Position numbers and translations under genes: made by a program
The notes under the pieces: model-generated
Told to the model about the DNA's origin: nothing
Database searches by the model: none
What the model saw: only the letters and a program-made list of their open reading frames with translations
NCBI GenBank assembly: GCA_034440575.1
Contig: JAOTOL010001001.1
Span: forward strand, 28,501-92,500
DNA: 64,000 nucleotides
Origin: Imbricaverruca yamaguchii
Lineage: Eukaryota; Arthropoda; Thecostraca; Neoverrucidae
Direction of reading: 5' to 3'
In this document: in pieces, positions 36,401 through 48,859 of the stretch
How the letters are laid out: every line of letters starts with the position of its first letter
Numbering within the stretch: position 1 is the first letter of the stretch

Positions 36401-37479
36401 GCCATATGAGACCTATGCAGTTGCTTCCAGCGTGTTCAGTACAAGCAGAATCATTTGTAGTACTTGATTCGAGCGATTATGAGCCCTTCGTTCGATGACA
36501 ATGCCAATACCAATACGTTTCCGGCGAACTCGTCGCTGAATACGACTACGAACACGACGTCAACTTGACGTGCGCGCTTAAGGCTACCCATGACTCCTCT
36601 CCATGGTCTTGAAGATATCCAAGGACACCCAGAGGCACGTATGTTCAAGATATATCAATTTATGCGCAGGGGAATGCAATCTAAAACATATTTAGCCTTG
36701 CGATAATGCAACTTTGTTGCATCGCAAAGCACAATTTTCCATCCAAACGAAAATACAGGATGGTCAAGATTCATGTTTTCAAGAATGCCCTGGAACCTGA
36801 AATTTCTGACGTTTGCTGGTTTGCCACTCGGGGATTTTGTGACGACAGGTAGCCTGTGGAGCCCGTTGATGAATAGATCGGCTTCTATAATTTTTTAGTG
36901 ATTTTATTGCATATATGTTTTCACTTTATAGATGATGAAGTATAATTTTTTCGGCGATCCTACTCCGGCAGCTGAGGCCGTGGTGGGGACGAAAACAATT
37001 GATGAGGGCACTTTTCAGATATTCGAGTGATTTTCCCCAGACCCTCCCCCGTGGTTACGCCCATGCTGTTGAAGCTGTCTAGGAAAGGAATCTGGTGAGA
37101 TAGGAAAGTGCCTGCCTTACTACGGTAAGTTTTGTGTTTGGTTGAGTTGAGGTGATCAATTTCCAATAGTTTTATAAGGCTCTTGCTCTATGTTGCAGCA
37201 GTGCCGAATAAACTCTTGGATTGGATTATTCGTGTGAGCTCTGATATGATTTGACTTGGATTGAATTGGATACATTTTTGACAAAATCTTCGGACTTCAA
37301 TCGGGCTTATGATTTATCTTGAAGCTAACTTGTTGCCTGCTTGTATCAAGTGAACGTCTCTAGATTGATTGGATCTGGATTGCCGTTTTGGTTGCAAATA
37401 TATTTCGATTAGGTCTGGATAGACCTTGGATCTGGAATAAATTGGGCCAATGAGTTCAAATGCATGTGGTACTAGCCCA
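36401..37479. other. unassigned intron DNA
   Basis: No gene or classified repeat is recognised. The short frames at 36451-36648 and 36960-37166 are not family-like. Confidence 0.4.
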
Positions 37480-37535
37480 ACCTAACTTAGCCCAACATAA
37501 CCTAACCTAACCTAGCCTAACCTAACCCAACCATC
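37480..37535 (-). repeat. degenerate CCTAA (TTAGG-type) string
   Basis: Several cctaa units with variants (cctaacctaacctagcctaa). TTAGG is the common arthropod telomere repeat, but this tract is short and impure. Confidence 0.6.
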
Positions 37536-37639
37536 AATGTCAAATCTTGTTCTTAGGGTAGCCAGTTCTCGAAAACAGTTCCATGAACAGAAAAGACCCT
37601 CTGAACACAAACATAGCTTTGTTTTCGGAGGCCTTCGTG

Positions 37640-39452
37640 GTCCTCGATGTTGTCCTGACGGCCGCCTCGTGCTGTAGACGGTCTATCTCGGCCTGAGGTG
37701 GTCACTGCCGGCCAGCAGGCTGGTCCGCTTCATGCTGTAGACGGTCTCTCTTGCCTGATGTGGTCACTGTCGCCAACAGGGTGATCCGCCTCGTGCTGTA
37801 GACGGTCTCTCTCCGCCCGAGGTGGTCACTGTCACCAACAGGGTGATCCGCCTCGTGCTGTAGACGGTCTCTCTCCGCCCGAGGTGGTCACTGTCACCAA
37901 CAGGGTGATCCGCCTCGTGCTGTAGACGGTCTCTCTCCGCCTGAGGTGGTCACTGCCGGCCGGTAGGCTGTTCCGCCTCGTGCTGTAGACGGCCTCTCTT
38001 GCCTGAGATGGTCACTGTCACCAACAGGGTGATCCACCTCGTGCTGTAGACGGCCTCTCTCCGCCCGAGGTGGTCACTGTCACCAACAGGGTGATCCGCC
38101 TCGTGCTGTAGACGGTCTCTCACCGCCCGAGGTGGTCACTGTCACCAACAAGGGGATCCCCCCCCGCTTTTGAAAGTCTTAGTGGTCACTGTCGCCAACA
38201 GGGTGATCCGCCTCGTGCTGTAGACGGTCTCTCTTGCCTGATGTGGTCACTGTCGCCAACAGGGTGATCCGCCTCGTGCTGTAGACGGTCTCTCTTGCCT
38301 GATGTGGTCACTGTCGCCAACAGGGTGATCCGCCTCGTGCTGTAGACGGTCTCTCTTGCCTGATGTGGTCACTGTCGCCAACAGGGTGATCCGCCTCGTG
38401 CTGTAGACGGTCTCTCTTGCCTGAGGTGGTCACTGTCGCCAACAGGGTGATCCGCCTCGTGCTGTAGACGGTCTCTCTTGCCTGATGTGGTCACTGTCGC
38501 CAACAGGGTGATCCGCCTCGTGCTGTAGACGGTCTCTCTTGCCTGATGTGGTCACTGTCGCCAACAGGGTGATCCGCCTCGTGCTGTAGACGGTCTCTCT
38601 CCGCCTGAGGTGGTCACTGTCGGCCGGTAGGCTGTTCCGCCTCGTGCTGTAGACGGTCTCTCTTGCCTGAGATGGTCACTGTCACCAACAGGGTGATCCG
38701 CCTCGTGCTGTAGACGGTCTCTCTCCGCCTGAGGTGGTCACTGCCAGCCGGTAGGCTGTTCCGCCTCGTGCTGTAGACGGTCTCTCTTGCCTGAGATGGT
38801 CACTGTCACCAACAGGGTGATCCGCCTCGTGCTGTAGACGGTCTCTCTCCGCCCGAGGTGGTCACTGTCACCAACAGGGTGATCCGCCTCGTGCTGTAGA
38901 CGGTCTCTCTCCGCCCGAGGTGGTCACTGTCACCAACAGGGTGATCCGCCTCGTGCTGTAGACGGTCTCTCTCCGCCCGAGGTGGTCACTGTCACCAACA
39001 GGGTGATCCGCCTCGTGTTGTAGACGGTCTCTCTCCGCTTGAGGTGGTCACTGTCACCAACAGGGTGATCCGCCTCGTGCTGTAGACGGTCTCTCTCTTC
39101 ACCGCCCTTGAGGTGGTCACTGTCACCAACAGGGTGATCCGCCTCGTGCTGTAGACGGTCTCTCTCCGCCTGAGGTGGTCACTGCCGGCCGGTAGGCTGT
39201 TCCGCCTCGTGCTGTAGACGGTCTCTCTTGCCTGAGATGGTCACTGTCACCAACAGGGTGATTCGCCTCGTGCTGTAGACGGTCTCTCTCCGCCTGAGGT
39301 GGTCACTGTCACCAACAGGGTGATCCGCCTCGTGCTGTAGACGGTCTCTCACCGCCTGAGGTGGTCACTGCCGGCCGGTAGGCTGTTCCGCCTCGTGCTC
39401 TAGACGGTCTCTCTCCGCCTGAGGTGGTCACTGCCGGCCGGTAGGCTGGTCC
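37640..39452 (+). repeat. 61-62 bp satellite array (about 29 units)
   Basis: The unit reads cctcgtgctgtagacggtct, ctctccgcccgaggtggtca, then ctgtcaccaacagggtgatc and cg. Variants carry ttgcctgatg instead of ccgcccgag, or ccggccggtaggctgttcc instead of caccaacagggtgatcc. Runs of identical variants (for example the ttgcctgatg type at about 38220-38560) show local homogenisation. One unit near 38143-38180 is disrupted. The array is cut at 39452 by copy B and resumes at 46101. Confidence 0.95.
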
Positions 39453-42400
39453 CAGTGGCGTCGCTACGAAATTCTTCCAGGGGGTGCAAGATCGAAAGGG
39501 GGCCTCCTGCTCCCCGAAAAGGGGCCTCCATTGTGTTAGCTCCTCCTATTGTTTTAGGCCCTTTCATTTCATATTAATGTAAATTTCATATTAATGTACT
39601 GTTTGTTCTGGGCATGGTGCATTATTTACTCAACACGCAATAGCAATAATCATTATTATTCGCTGAAAACTGGGCCATACTAGGGTATAAATAAGTAATA
39701 TGTGGATAAATACCTGGGTGTCGAAAACAACCAACATCTCAATGCTTTCTCTCACAAAAGAGTATTCCCGCTGCCCTCTAGATTGCAGCGAGGCTGATGC
39801 TAAGCATATCTTACAGATATCTCACATTGATCAACCCACTTTCATGTCCTCCAAGAATAACTGAATATAGATGGATTCATCACTACTGTTAATTTATTAC
39901 CACCAGCTTGATGCCCTAAGCGAAGCTTAAGCGTTCATTTCTCAGTCCCAAGACGATAATTTCGCGAAGGTGGAAACAAGAAGTGCGTTGCATTGGTTTC
40001 CTGATAAGAATCTTAGGAATTTTCGATTTTTTAATAACATTTGGAGCTGGCTGCAAGGCACCTGTCAAACAAGCTAAAATAACAACTTCTTCGCGAATAA
40101 ATTCACGCGCCTGGGATTTCGACCGCTATTTTGTCACAGGGGCCCTATCGAAATGAAACGATTAGTGATCAACTGAATTATGTTGTGGAGGGGCCTAATC
40201 TACCACTATCCTTCCTGATTCGTCGGACTTCAACCATAATTCCCCACACAATTCTACGGTTTTATTTTGCTATCTCTTGAAAAATAAACGCACATTGCTG
40301 AAATTACACCTATTCCACAACAACAGGATCGGTATCCGAAAATGTCAATCTGGAGCCCTCCAAAGATGTGAGGGATTCCCAAAAAATCAATGTCAGGGTC
40401 AGTAAAGTGGCTCTGGAGCACATAACATATTACCTGATGCTTTCACAAATTGTGTACGCCGCCGAAAAACATACCGAATCTCGAAAAATCGAGATGGGAT
40501 ACAAATACATGGCGCCGGGGTCTCTAAATGTCGGGCTGGAATTCGGACTTTTGAGAGAGAACAAATCGGAAACGATCCACAAAAATCGCATTGAGCCCAG
40601 AAAACTGGCGTTGGGTACCTGGAACCACACGCCTGGGAGCGATAAGTCAGGCTGGGACAGAAAAATCGCTCCGAAGCCCCAAAACAGAACTAGGGCCCAC
40701 AAATGTGCGTTAGAAGCCCCAAATAAACACAGCGGGACCCGAAGAGCACAACGGGGGCCGAAAATACAACTGACGCTCTAAAGCACACAATCTCCCAAAA
40801 ACCTCTGCAGTCGATGCGCCCCTAAACCCCCCAATCTCCCAAAAATTGACAGGATCTTAAAACATGAGTTGCAGACCTAAGTAAACATACATGGAGCTCT
40901 AAAGCTCTAAAGCTCATACATGGAGCTCTAAAATGTACACTGGAAGCTCTTAAGGCACGCAGGGACCATGCTAACGCACAAGGGTCTGAAAAGTGGCTGG
41001 AATCACAAAAGGCAAAATGGTTCCAAATGGAACAAAAGGACCAGGGGCTAAATAAGCATATCGGGATCTTCGAAAACGCCCTGACACGTAAAAATGTTAT
41101 CGGTGCAAAAAAACAACAAAACCCTAAAACGAGCAGGAGTTTAGAAAATGTATTAAACCCCCAACTGGAATTTAAAATATATTACCCATCACTTTGAAAT
41201 GTAAAGTTTCCCAATTTCAGGCATCCCAGTTCATATCACCTGGTCGCCACGATGCCAACGTCTGTGCACGTGCACACTCATTTTGCGCATTCGGTGCATT
41301 CGCAACACTTCGTACGATGCTGCGGTTTCTGGTAGGCCTTCTGCCTTTTGCTAATTACTGTCACATGATAAACTTGCGCCATATTTGACGTGCTGCAATG
41401 CTTATTTTGGGCGCTCGCTGCGAAAAGTCCAGTAATTAAATCCGATCATTAATTTCCTACCTCCTACATTTCCCGGTAGCAATGAAATACAAATTCCGCC
41501 AGCTTTGACGCACCTGATATCTTTGCTGCTATCCTCCGAGAATGGCTGTCGAACCGAGGCCCTTCCTCAGTGTTCTTTGTTGGACCCGCTGCGTCTTTCT
41601 GCTCATCGGCCTAATTCATTTTCGAAACCCCTCCTCGTTTCAGTGTGTTGTTGCTTTTTTGGACACCGATGATTTTTTTAAACGCGTCATGGCGTATTCG
41701 AAGATCCCGATGTCTTCATGTAACGCCCGGTGCTTTTGTTCGTTTTGGAACCATGTTGCCATTTGCGGTCTCGGCCTCTTTTGCAGGACCTGGTGCGTCC
41801 TTATGACCTCTGTGTGCCATAAGAGCTTCTAGTGTTTTTTTTTTTTTAGAGGTCCAGGTATGTTCATTTATGACTGCAACGCATGCATTAAGGCCCTGTC
41901 GCTTTTTGGGAGACTATGTGCGTTTTGGAGGGCCAGTTGTATTGTCGGCCCCCGTTATGCTCTTAGGTTCGTGTTGTGTTATTTTGTAGGGCTTCTGACG
42001 CACATTTGTGGAGCTCCAGTACGATTTTGTGGCTTCGGTGCGGTGCTTCTCAGTCACAGCGCGATTCATCGCGCCCAGGCGCGTGGTTCCGGGGACCAAA
42101 CGCCAGTTTCTTGGGCTCAATGAGATTTTTGTATATTTTTTTGTTGATGTAAATTCCGAATCCCGGCCTGATTTTTCAAGTCCCTGACGCCACGGTTTTG
42201 CATCTCACATCTATTTTTTTAAGATACGGTATGTTCTTCACTGTCATACGCAATTTGTGAAGGCATCTGGTTGCATGTTCGGCGCTCCAGAGCCATGCTC
42301 TTGAACAGGACATTCATTTGTTTAAATCCATTCTTATTTTGGAAGGCTCCAGCTTTATTTTTTTGGATACCGATTTGGTTTTTGTGGTCACACTGTTCTT

Positions 42401-44716
42401 ACGTTTGGGCCTAAACGCCAATTTTGTGGAGCATCGACGGCACTACCGATGGGAATTGTGGGTCCCGAGCGCGATATTTTGGGAGATATATTTGAGTTTG
42501 TGGGAAGTGTTGTACTTAGCTGTTGCCCCAACGCGATTTTGGCAATTCTCATTGCAAGTTTTCGAGCCTCGGAACGAGTTTTCGGGGGCCCGAAGTACTT
42601 ATTTGGATACCCCTGCGCAAATTCTGGTGGACCGACGCGAATTTTGGTGACCCCAGCGCGAGTTTTGGAGCCCGGCACGATCCTTGAGAGTTTATGCCTC
42701 AGGATAGAGGAGGAATTTTCCCCTTTCATATGCCACTGTGGCCACTGAAGGATTATATTTTTGTTCCAGAGTGACATTCCGGTTAAGAATTTATTTTTGG
42801 AGCAGCTGGGACATTTGGGGCCCGGCGCGCCCTTCTGGGTCCCCGGGGGTGATTTTCAAGGGCTGCGACGTGATTTTTTAAATATATAGTCCAATGTGAT
42901 CTTTTGGGCCCCGACGTCATTTTCTTGGATCCCTAGCGCGAGCTTTAGCTGCCTCGACACTGTTTTGGGTCTAAAACGTTTTAGGGGTTTGGGCATCATT
43001 GTTGGGTCCCAGAGTTGGAGTGTTTGTTTGTATTTTTGTGTGTTTTTGTGAGTGTTTTTCAGAGTTGGACCCATGTCCGGAGTGTTTTTTGTTGCTCTGT
43101 CTTCATTTGTTTTGGTCCCATTGAGACTTGTGGAATGGTACGACCCGTCATTCCACTATATTTATTTTCATGGTCCGGTCGTAAATCTTTGGTACACCCA
43201 GGCTCAGCGTGATTTTCAGGGTCCCAGGCCGGATTGTTTTGGTCCATGCCGTAAATGTGAAACACCCCGGCACGACTTTTACCATCTCTTAGGGGTTTCT
43301 TGCAAATTATAGGCCTCATGTCGCGCCATAAGGATCTAGTCCCATTTCCTGAAGACTACCGGTTTTCAACGTCTTATGTCCTACCCTCCTCTATATTCAA
43401 TGTCTTCCTCTCTCGTCTTGAAGGGCCCCCTCTTACATCCTTGGGCCCTTTACCATGGTATGGGGTTTCTTCTCATGTCCCAGGAGCATTATCTGCCAAA
43501 CTAGGGGCCTCCTGCCACGCCTCGTGGGCCTCCTCCTTAATCCTGGCCGCCTGGTGTTCGTCCTGGGGGCCTCCTTTTCGTCCTGGAGGGCCTCCTTTTC
43601 GTCCCAAAGGACCTCCTTACCAGTCTTGAAGGAATCTTCAATTTTGGAAACCTCACTTCACACCTGTTACCACTCCCATCTTAAGGGCCTCCTCTCATTT
43701 TCTTGGAAATCTTTCAGGTCTTCGGGGCCTCATTCAGTCCTGTAGACATACTCATTTTTTGGGGGACTCCTCTCGAGTCCGGCAGGGCCCTCATTTCTCT
43801 TCTAGAGTCCTTTTTCCAATTAGTGGCCTCCTCTTACGTCTTGGGGACTTATTGCTCTGCGGTTTGATTCGAACATCGCCCATCTTAAGGGTGGTATCTT
43901 ATCTCCTGGTGGACTCCTCTTCTCTCCCAGGCTCCTCCTCTTCCAAATTATACACAACCTTTCTTATCTCAGTGGTCTTGTTATTTCCCGGGGACCTTCT
44001 TGGCCATCTGCGAAGCTTCTTTTCCACCTGGGAGCTATCTTTCTTATCCAATGGCCTTTCTCTCCAATTTTACGGCCTCCTCGTTCATCATGGGGTCTTA
44101 TTTCCAACCTTGTGTCGTCCTCTTCCGTATTAGGTGCCTCCTGCCATGTTTCTGGATCATCCTTTTCTATTCTGGTGGAGCCTTACTCGTTTTGGTGCCT
44201 ATTTTTGCGTCTCCGAAACCTCATCTCATATCCATTGGCTTTCTTTTCCGTCATAGGGCCTCCTCTCACTTTCTGGGGCCTCCCTTCCCCTATCGGGGCC
44301 TCCTTTGCAATTCTGGGGGCCTCCGTGCCAATTTTTGGCCCTCTCTTGATATCTGGGGCCTCCTACCCTCTCCTAGGTGACTCCTTTTTACAATTATGGG
44401 ACTCCTTTCACGTCTTGGAGTCATCCTCATGTGTATTTGGAGCCTCATTATTCTCTTAGTAGGTTGCTTTTGCGTCCTTGTCTTAAATTTTCCCTTCCAG
44501 GGTACTCCTATTTCCTGGGAGCCTCGTTGTCAGTCTTGGATCCACCTCGACAGCATCATGTTCTGTCCCGTCGGGCTCCTTGCTCACCTTTTTGTATTGT
44601 ACATTTCCGCATAGTGGTCTCCTAAACTTACAGGGGGCGGACCCCCCGCCCCAAGTCTTAAGGCAAAGGGTGGGGACGATTGCCGCCGCTGCCCCCACCC
44701 CGGTAGCGACGCCCTG
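39453..44716 (+). mobile_element. large non-autonomous hAT-like element, copy B1
   Basis: The left terminus cagtggcgtcgctacg at 39453 directly interrupts the 62-bp satellite. The right terminus ends at 44716 (reverse complement cagggcgtcgctaccg). It is collinear with copy A, including the foldback (about 40330-41160 against 41600-42390), but lacks the LINE. No transposase was found. The flanking octamer on the left is gctggtcc; no matching octamer follows 44716, because a second partial copy is fused there. Confidence 0.75.
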
Positions 44717-46100
44717 CTCCGAAACATAATCTCATACCCACTGGCTTTCTTTTCCGGCTTAGGGCCTCCTCTCATTTTATTAGGCCTCCCTTCCCGTATT
44801 GAGACTCTTTTGCAATGTTAGGAGCCTCCGTGCCAATTTTTGGCACTCTTGATTTCTGGGGCCTCCTAACCTCCCATAGGTGACTTCTTTTTCGAATTAT
44901 GCGCTTCCTCCTGGAGGCCCGTGACTTGTAGAATATCTTTTTCGTCTTGGGGGCCTCCTTTTCGTCCTGGGGCCTTCGTTTCGTTTTGGTGGCCTCCTTT
45001 TCGTCCCGGAGTGCCTCCTTTTCGTCCAGGAGGGCCTCCTTTTCGTCCTGGAGGGCCTCATTTTCGTCCTGGAGGGCCTCCCTTTCGTCTTGGAGGGCCT
45101 CCCTTTCGTCCTGGAGGGCCTCCTTTTCGTCCTGGGTGGCCTCTTTTTCGTCCTGGGGGCCTCCTTTCCGTCCTGGGGGGCCTCCTTTTCGTCCTGGGTG
45201 GCCTCTTTTTCGTCCTGGGGCCTCCTTTCCGTCCTGGGGGGCCTCCTTTTCGTCCTGGGAATCCTTTTTGTCATTGGCTTCCTTTCTATCCTGGGGGCCT
45301 CCTTTTCATCCTGGGGGCCTCTTTCGTCCTGGTCGCCTACTTTTCGTCCTGGGGGCCTCCTTTCCGTCCTGGGGGCTTCCTTTTCGTCCTGGAGGGCCTC
45401 CCTTTCGTCTTGGAGGGCCTCCTTTTCGTCCTGGGTGGCCGCTTGTTCGTCCTGGGGGCCTCCGTTTCGTCCTGGTCGCCTATTTTCCGTCCTGGGGGCC
45501 TCCTTTCCGTCCTGGGGGCCTCCTTTTCGTCCTTGGGGCCTTCGTGTCAATAGTATGCACTCTTGATTTCTGTGGCCTCCTACCCTCTCCTAGGTGACTT
45601 ATTTTTCAAATTATGGGCCTCCTCCTGTAGGCCCCTAATTTGTAAAATTTCTTTTTCGTCTTGGGGTCTCCTTTTCGTCCTGGAGGGCCTCCTTTTCGTC
45701 CCAGGGACCTCGTTTTTCATCCTGGGGGCCTCCTTTTCGTCCTGGGTCTACTTTTCGTCCTGGGGGCCTCCTTTTCGTCATGGGACCTCCTTTTCGTCCT
45801 GGGGGTTCCGTGTCAATATTTGGCACTCTCTTGATTTCTGGGGCCTCCTCACTCTCATAGGCGGCTTCTTTTTCAAATTATGGGCCTCCTCCTGGAGGCC
45901 CCTAATTTGTAGAATTTCTTTTTAGTCTTGGGGCCTCCTTTTCGTCCTGGGGCCTTCTTTTCGTCCTGGGGGTTTCTTTGTCGTCCTGGGGGTTTCTTTG
46001 TCATCCTGGGGGCCTCCTGTTCGTCCTGGGGGACTCCTCCAATTTCAGGGGGCGCCCCCCAGTCTCACGGCAGGGGGGCAATTGCCCCCCTGCCGTGAGA
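44717..46100 (+). mobile_element. fused partial copy (B2) of the same hAT-like family
   Basis: From ctccgaaa.ataatctcat onward the sequence repeats the right part of the family (compare 44210 and 17990). It then runs through two long blocks of the ccttttcgtcctgggggcct minisatellite (44940-45540 and 45650-46030). The hairpin module of element C appears at 45618-45650 and 45874-45911. It ends in a 38-bp perfect palindrome (46063-46100) instead of the normal terminus, after which the 62-bp satellite resumes. Confidence 0.75.
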
Positions 46101-46240
46101 ATCACTGTTCCCAACAGGGTGATCCGCCTCGTGCTGTAGACGGTCTCTCTCTTCGCGGAATAATCTGCCTCATACCATCGACGGCCGCTCTCCGCCCGCG
46201 GTGACCACTCTCGGCCGGGGTCTGGGCTGCCTCGGTTCCG
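46101..46240 (+). repeat. 62-bp satellite, resumed
   Basis: tcactgttcccaacagggtg and atccgcctcgtgctgtagac are a satellite unit, followed by a second, diverged unit. This shows that copies B1 and B2 sit inside a formerly continuous array. Confidence 0.88.
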
Positions 46241-46588
46241 TTTATGCGCGTGACGGATGGCGAGCGACCGCCCCGGTGACGCTCATTAGCGAAGCACCGT
46301 GACCACACTTGTCAGCTGACGCATCACCAGTCATCCTGAGCTGGAATAGGACGAGCTGACTCGGTTGCTACACTGTATGGTAATGCGGGCAGGAATGACA
46401 CCGGGTCGCATCGGGGCCGAGCCGCTCCGCATAGGGAGTACTTTGGCGGGTCTGGGGATTCTGCGCAACGTTTCCGGATCACGTACGGGCCGGGTCACGC
46501 CATGCGGAGGTGATTCTGGACCATGTTGGGCCCAGGGACATGGTGCAGAGGGGGGAAGCGATCGAACGACATTCTGACAGGGGCGTTC

Positions 46589-46826
46589 GCTGGTTTGATA
46601 GTTAGACGAATAAACATCACGACTAATAATCCTGGCTGACAGCGGGCCTGTCCTCTGCGCTGGTTTGATAGTTAGCTGAACACTAAACATCACAACTAAT
46701 AATCCTGGCTGACAGCGGGCCTGTCCTCTGCGCTGATTGGATAGTTAGCTGAACACTAAACATCACAACTAATAATCCTGGCTGACAGCGGGCCTGTCAT
46801 CTGCGCTGGTCGGATAGTTAGCTGAG
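46589..46826 (+). repeat. 70-73 bp tandem repeat, 3.2 copies
   Basis: Units start at 46589, 46659, 46732 and 46805 (gctggtttgatagttagctg, then aacactaaacatcacaacta). The first unit is 3 bp shorter. Confidence 0.95.
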
Positions 46827-48340
46827 TACTGGGAAGCCAAACAAGTGTCGAATGGAACAAGGTTGAAAGCAGCATGGAGTCGAATGGAATGACGGCGGAA
46901 ATAGGAGTACCTGGAATAGCGTCGCATGTAGTAAAATCGATAAAAATACATAGAGAAACCGGACGTGCAAGAATGACACAGAGGAGTGATACGTGAACAC
47001 GGGGCAGTAGAGGCAGCTGATTGGCTTAGGTTTAGGTCAGGCTTAGCCTAGGTCAGGTCAGGTCAGGTTACACGTCAGGTAGGTTAGGTTATGTTAGGCT
47101 ATCTTAGGTTGGGATAGCATGGGATACGACAGGATAGGATAGGATAGGCTAGGTCAGGTTAGGTTGGGTTGGTTGTACGATCGTTGATTGAGGTGAACAC
47201 TCCTCTGTGTCCTTCAGGCACAAGTGTTTTCTCTTAGCTAGATCTTCGACTTTATTCAATTCTACCATACTGAAGTCACTTCGATTTTAGACGTCATTCC
47301 ATTCGACTCTATTCCGCTATCGACATTGCCCTTTCGACACTAATCCAGCCCCTCCTATCACCAGCAACTTATCGACCTTATCTCATTCAACGCTATTCCA
47401 CTTTCGATCTTATTCCATTTGACATCAGCCAGGGACGCCGAGCACGGAGCATCACAATGCTAATGTCGTGCAGGATTTCTAAGCTAATCAGATTAGTGGT
47501 ACCAGAAGTTGTCCCGCCATATATAAAAATTACTGTGTTTCTTACCGCGCTCAATGCATAGCGTAAATGTTGTACATTCCGTAGTGAAAAGTGTTAACGT
47601 GAATTGTTCGTCAAAATTGGTTAATTAATTTGTTTGTTAACTTTAAATTTAAGTTTAAATTACATTAAATTCAATTACATTAAATTTGGTATTTAATTTT
47701 TACTTGGTTAGTTTATTAATGGATTTTTCATTGATAAATACATATATTTAATTACTTTTTTATCTTTTTTATTTATCAATTTACCACTTTCAAAATTGGT
47801 GCCTTCCTGCCTTTCCTTTGGTCCGCTTTCTAAAGACATAGTTGACTAGAAAGTAAAGTCAGACATCAGTGGAATCTCACGGGGACAATAGGAAAACGCC
47901 TAACCTCCAACAGTGAGATATTGATTAGAAGTGTTCACTTTCAGGTTGCATGCTTCATTTAGCGGTGCTTTGTATACATGAGACATGTTCGGCGGATAGG
48001 AGAATTTCTTGCCAGAGACGCCACAGCAGAATGCCATCATTGCGACCGCGGTACCCATCCTTCCTGCCAGGGTGAGAGGCAGGCGACGCCACAGGATATG
48101 AGCTGTTAGTATGTCGTAGAACCACAATAAGCAGCAACAGCAACAATAAGGACAATATTGTTCATGATTGTAACATTATGGCCGGACAGTAAGTGTCAAT
48201 TTTTTCCCGGGAGGAGCTATCATTATGGTTGCTTGCACTTCTTTGATGTAGTGGTAATTGTGCCTGATCAACTTGCTTTCAAACTATGTTTGCGATGCAC
48301 ATGGTAGCATGGAATGAAAAAAAAAATTGTGCCTCCAATA
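46827..48340. other. unassigned DNA with a TTAGG-rich string at 47030-47170
   Basis: About 140 bp contain gtcaggtcaggtcaggtta, taggttaggttatgttaggc and related strings in the G-rich orientation, opposite to the CCTAA string at 37480. The rest is AT-rich (47600-47780) with no gene recognised. Confidence 0.45.
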
Positions 48341-48363
48341 TCTGACCTTTTCGTGCATATGCA

Positions 48364-48511
48364 GGAAGCAACGTCCATGGCTAAGACCAACACGCCAAAG
48401 TCACATGGAAGAACATCTCTTTTACAATCTGGCAGAAACTGTGGGGAATCTACAGCCCGATGCTGTTGCACGCTTCTATTTCGACGTGACTCCTCTCAGC
48501 AAAAACGGCTG
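48364..48511 (+). other. exon-like open frame, unidentified
   Basis: A pyrimidine tract and acceptor-like tatgcag end at 48363. A frame of 49 codons follows, ending at TGA 48509-48511. Its translation (HMEEHLFYNLAETVGNLQPD, then AVARFYFDVTPLSKNG) has an ordinary protein-like composition, unlike the repeat frames around it. I cannot assign a family. It could be the end of a transposase or a captured exon, or it could be chance. Confidence 0.3.
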
Positions 48512-48859
48512 ACCCACGGGAGAAGACATATGTTGTTGAAAGCAGAATGGATGAATGTCAGCGAGATAAATTGCCCGTCGACTTGTAAACTTGGCTCGCG
48601 TGAACCATATCAGCTTGCCACTGGGGTAGCAAACGACTGGTGATGGCAGGCATATATATATATACCAATAGCATGACACATTATGCTGGAGTTAGCGAAA
48701 AGCCAGCAATTATATCGTGGTGATCCTGCCGTGTACGATAAATAATCGTACCGATGTCCGTCGCCGCTGATGCCTCACTATTACCATTCTGACCGAAATA
48801 AACTGGGAGGGAGGACACCGCAGAAGGCACGTATTGGTTACATACATGTATGTAACATC

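Noticed and set aside
37480..37535. True interstitial telomere
   Set aside because: It is too short and impure. Similar strings are scattered through the window.
37640..39452. CRISPR-like array
   Set aside because: Units are contiguous with no unique spacers, and this is an animal genome. It is a satellite.
44897..45925. Collagen-like Pro-Gly-Gly-Pro-Pro-Phe-Arg reading frames of up to 217 codons
   Set aside because: The 20-bp minisatellite lacks stops, so several frames on both strands are open together. There is no start, splice or domain evidence.
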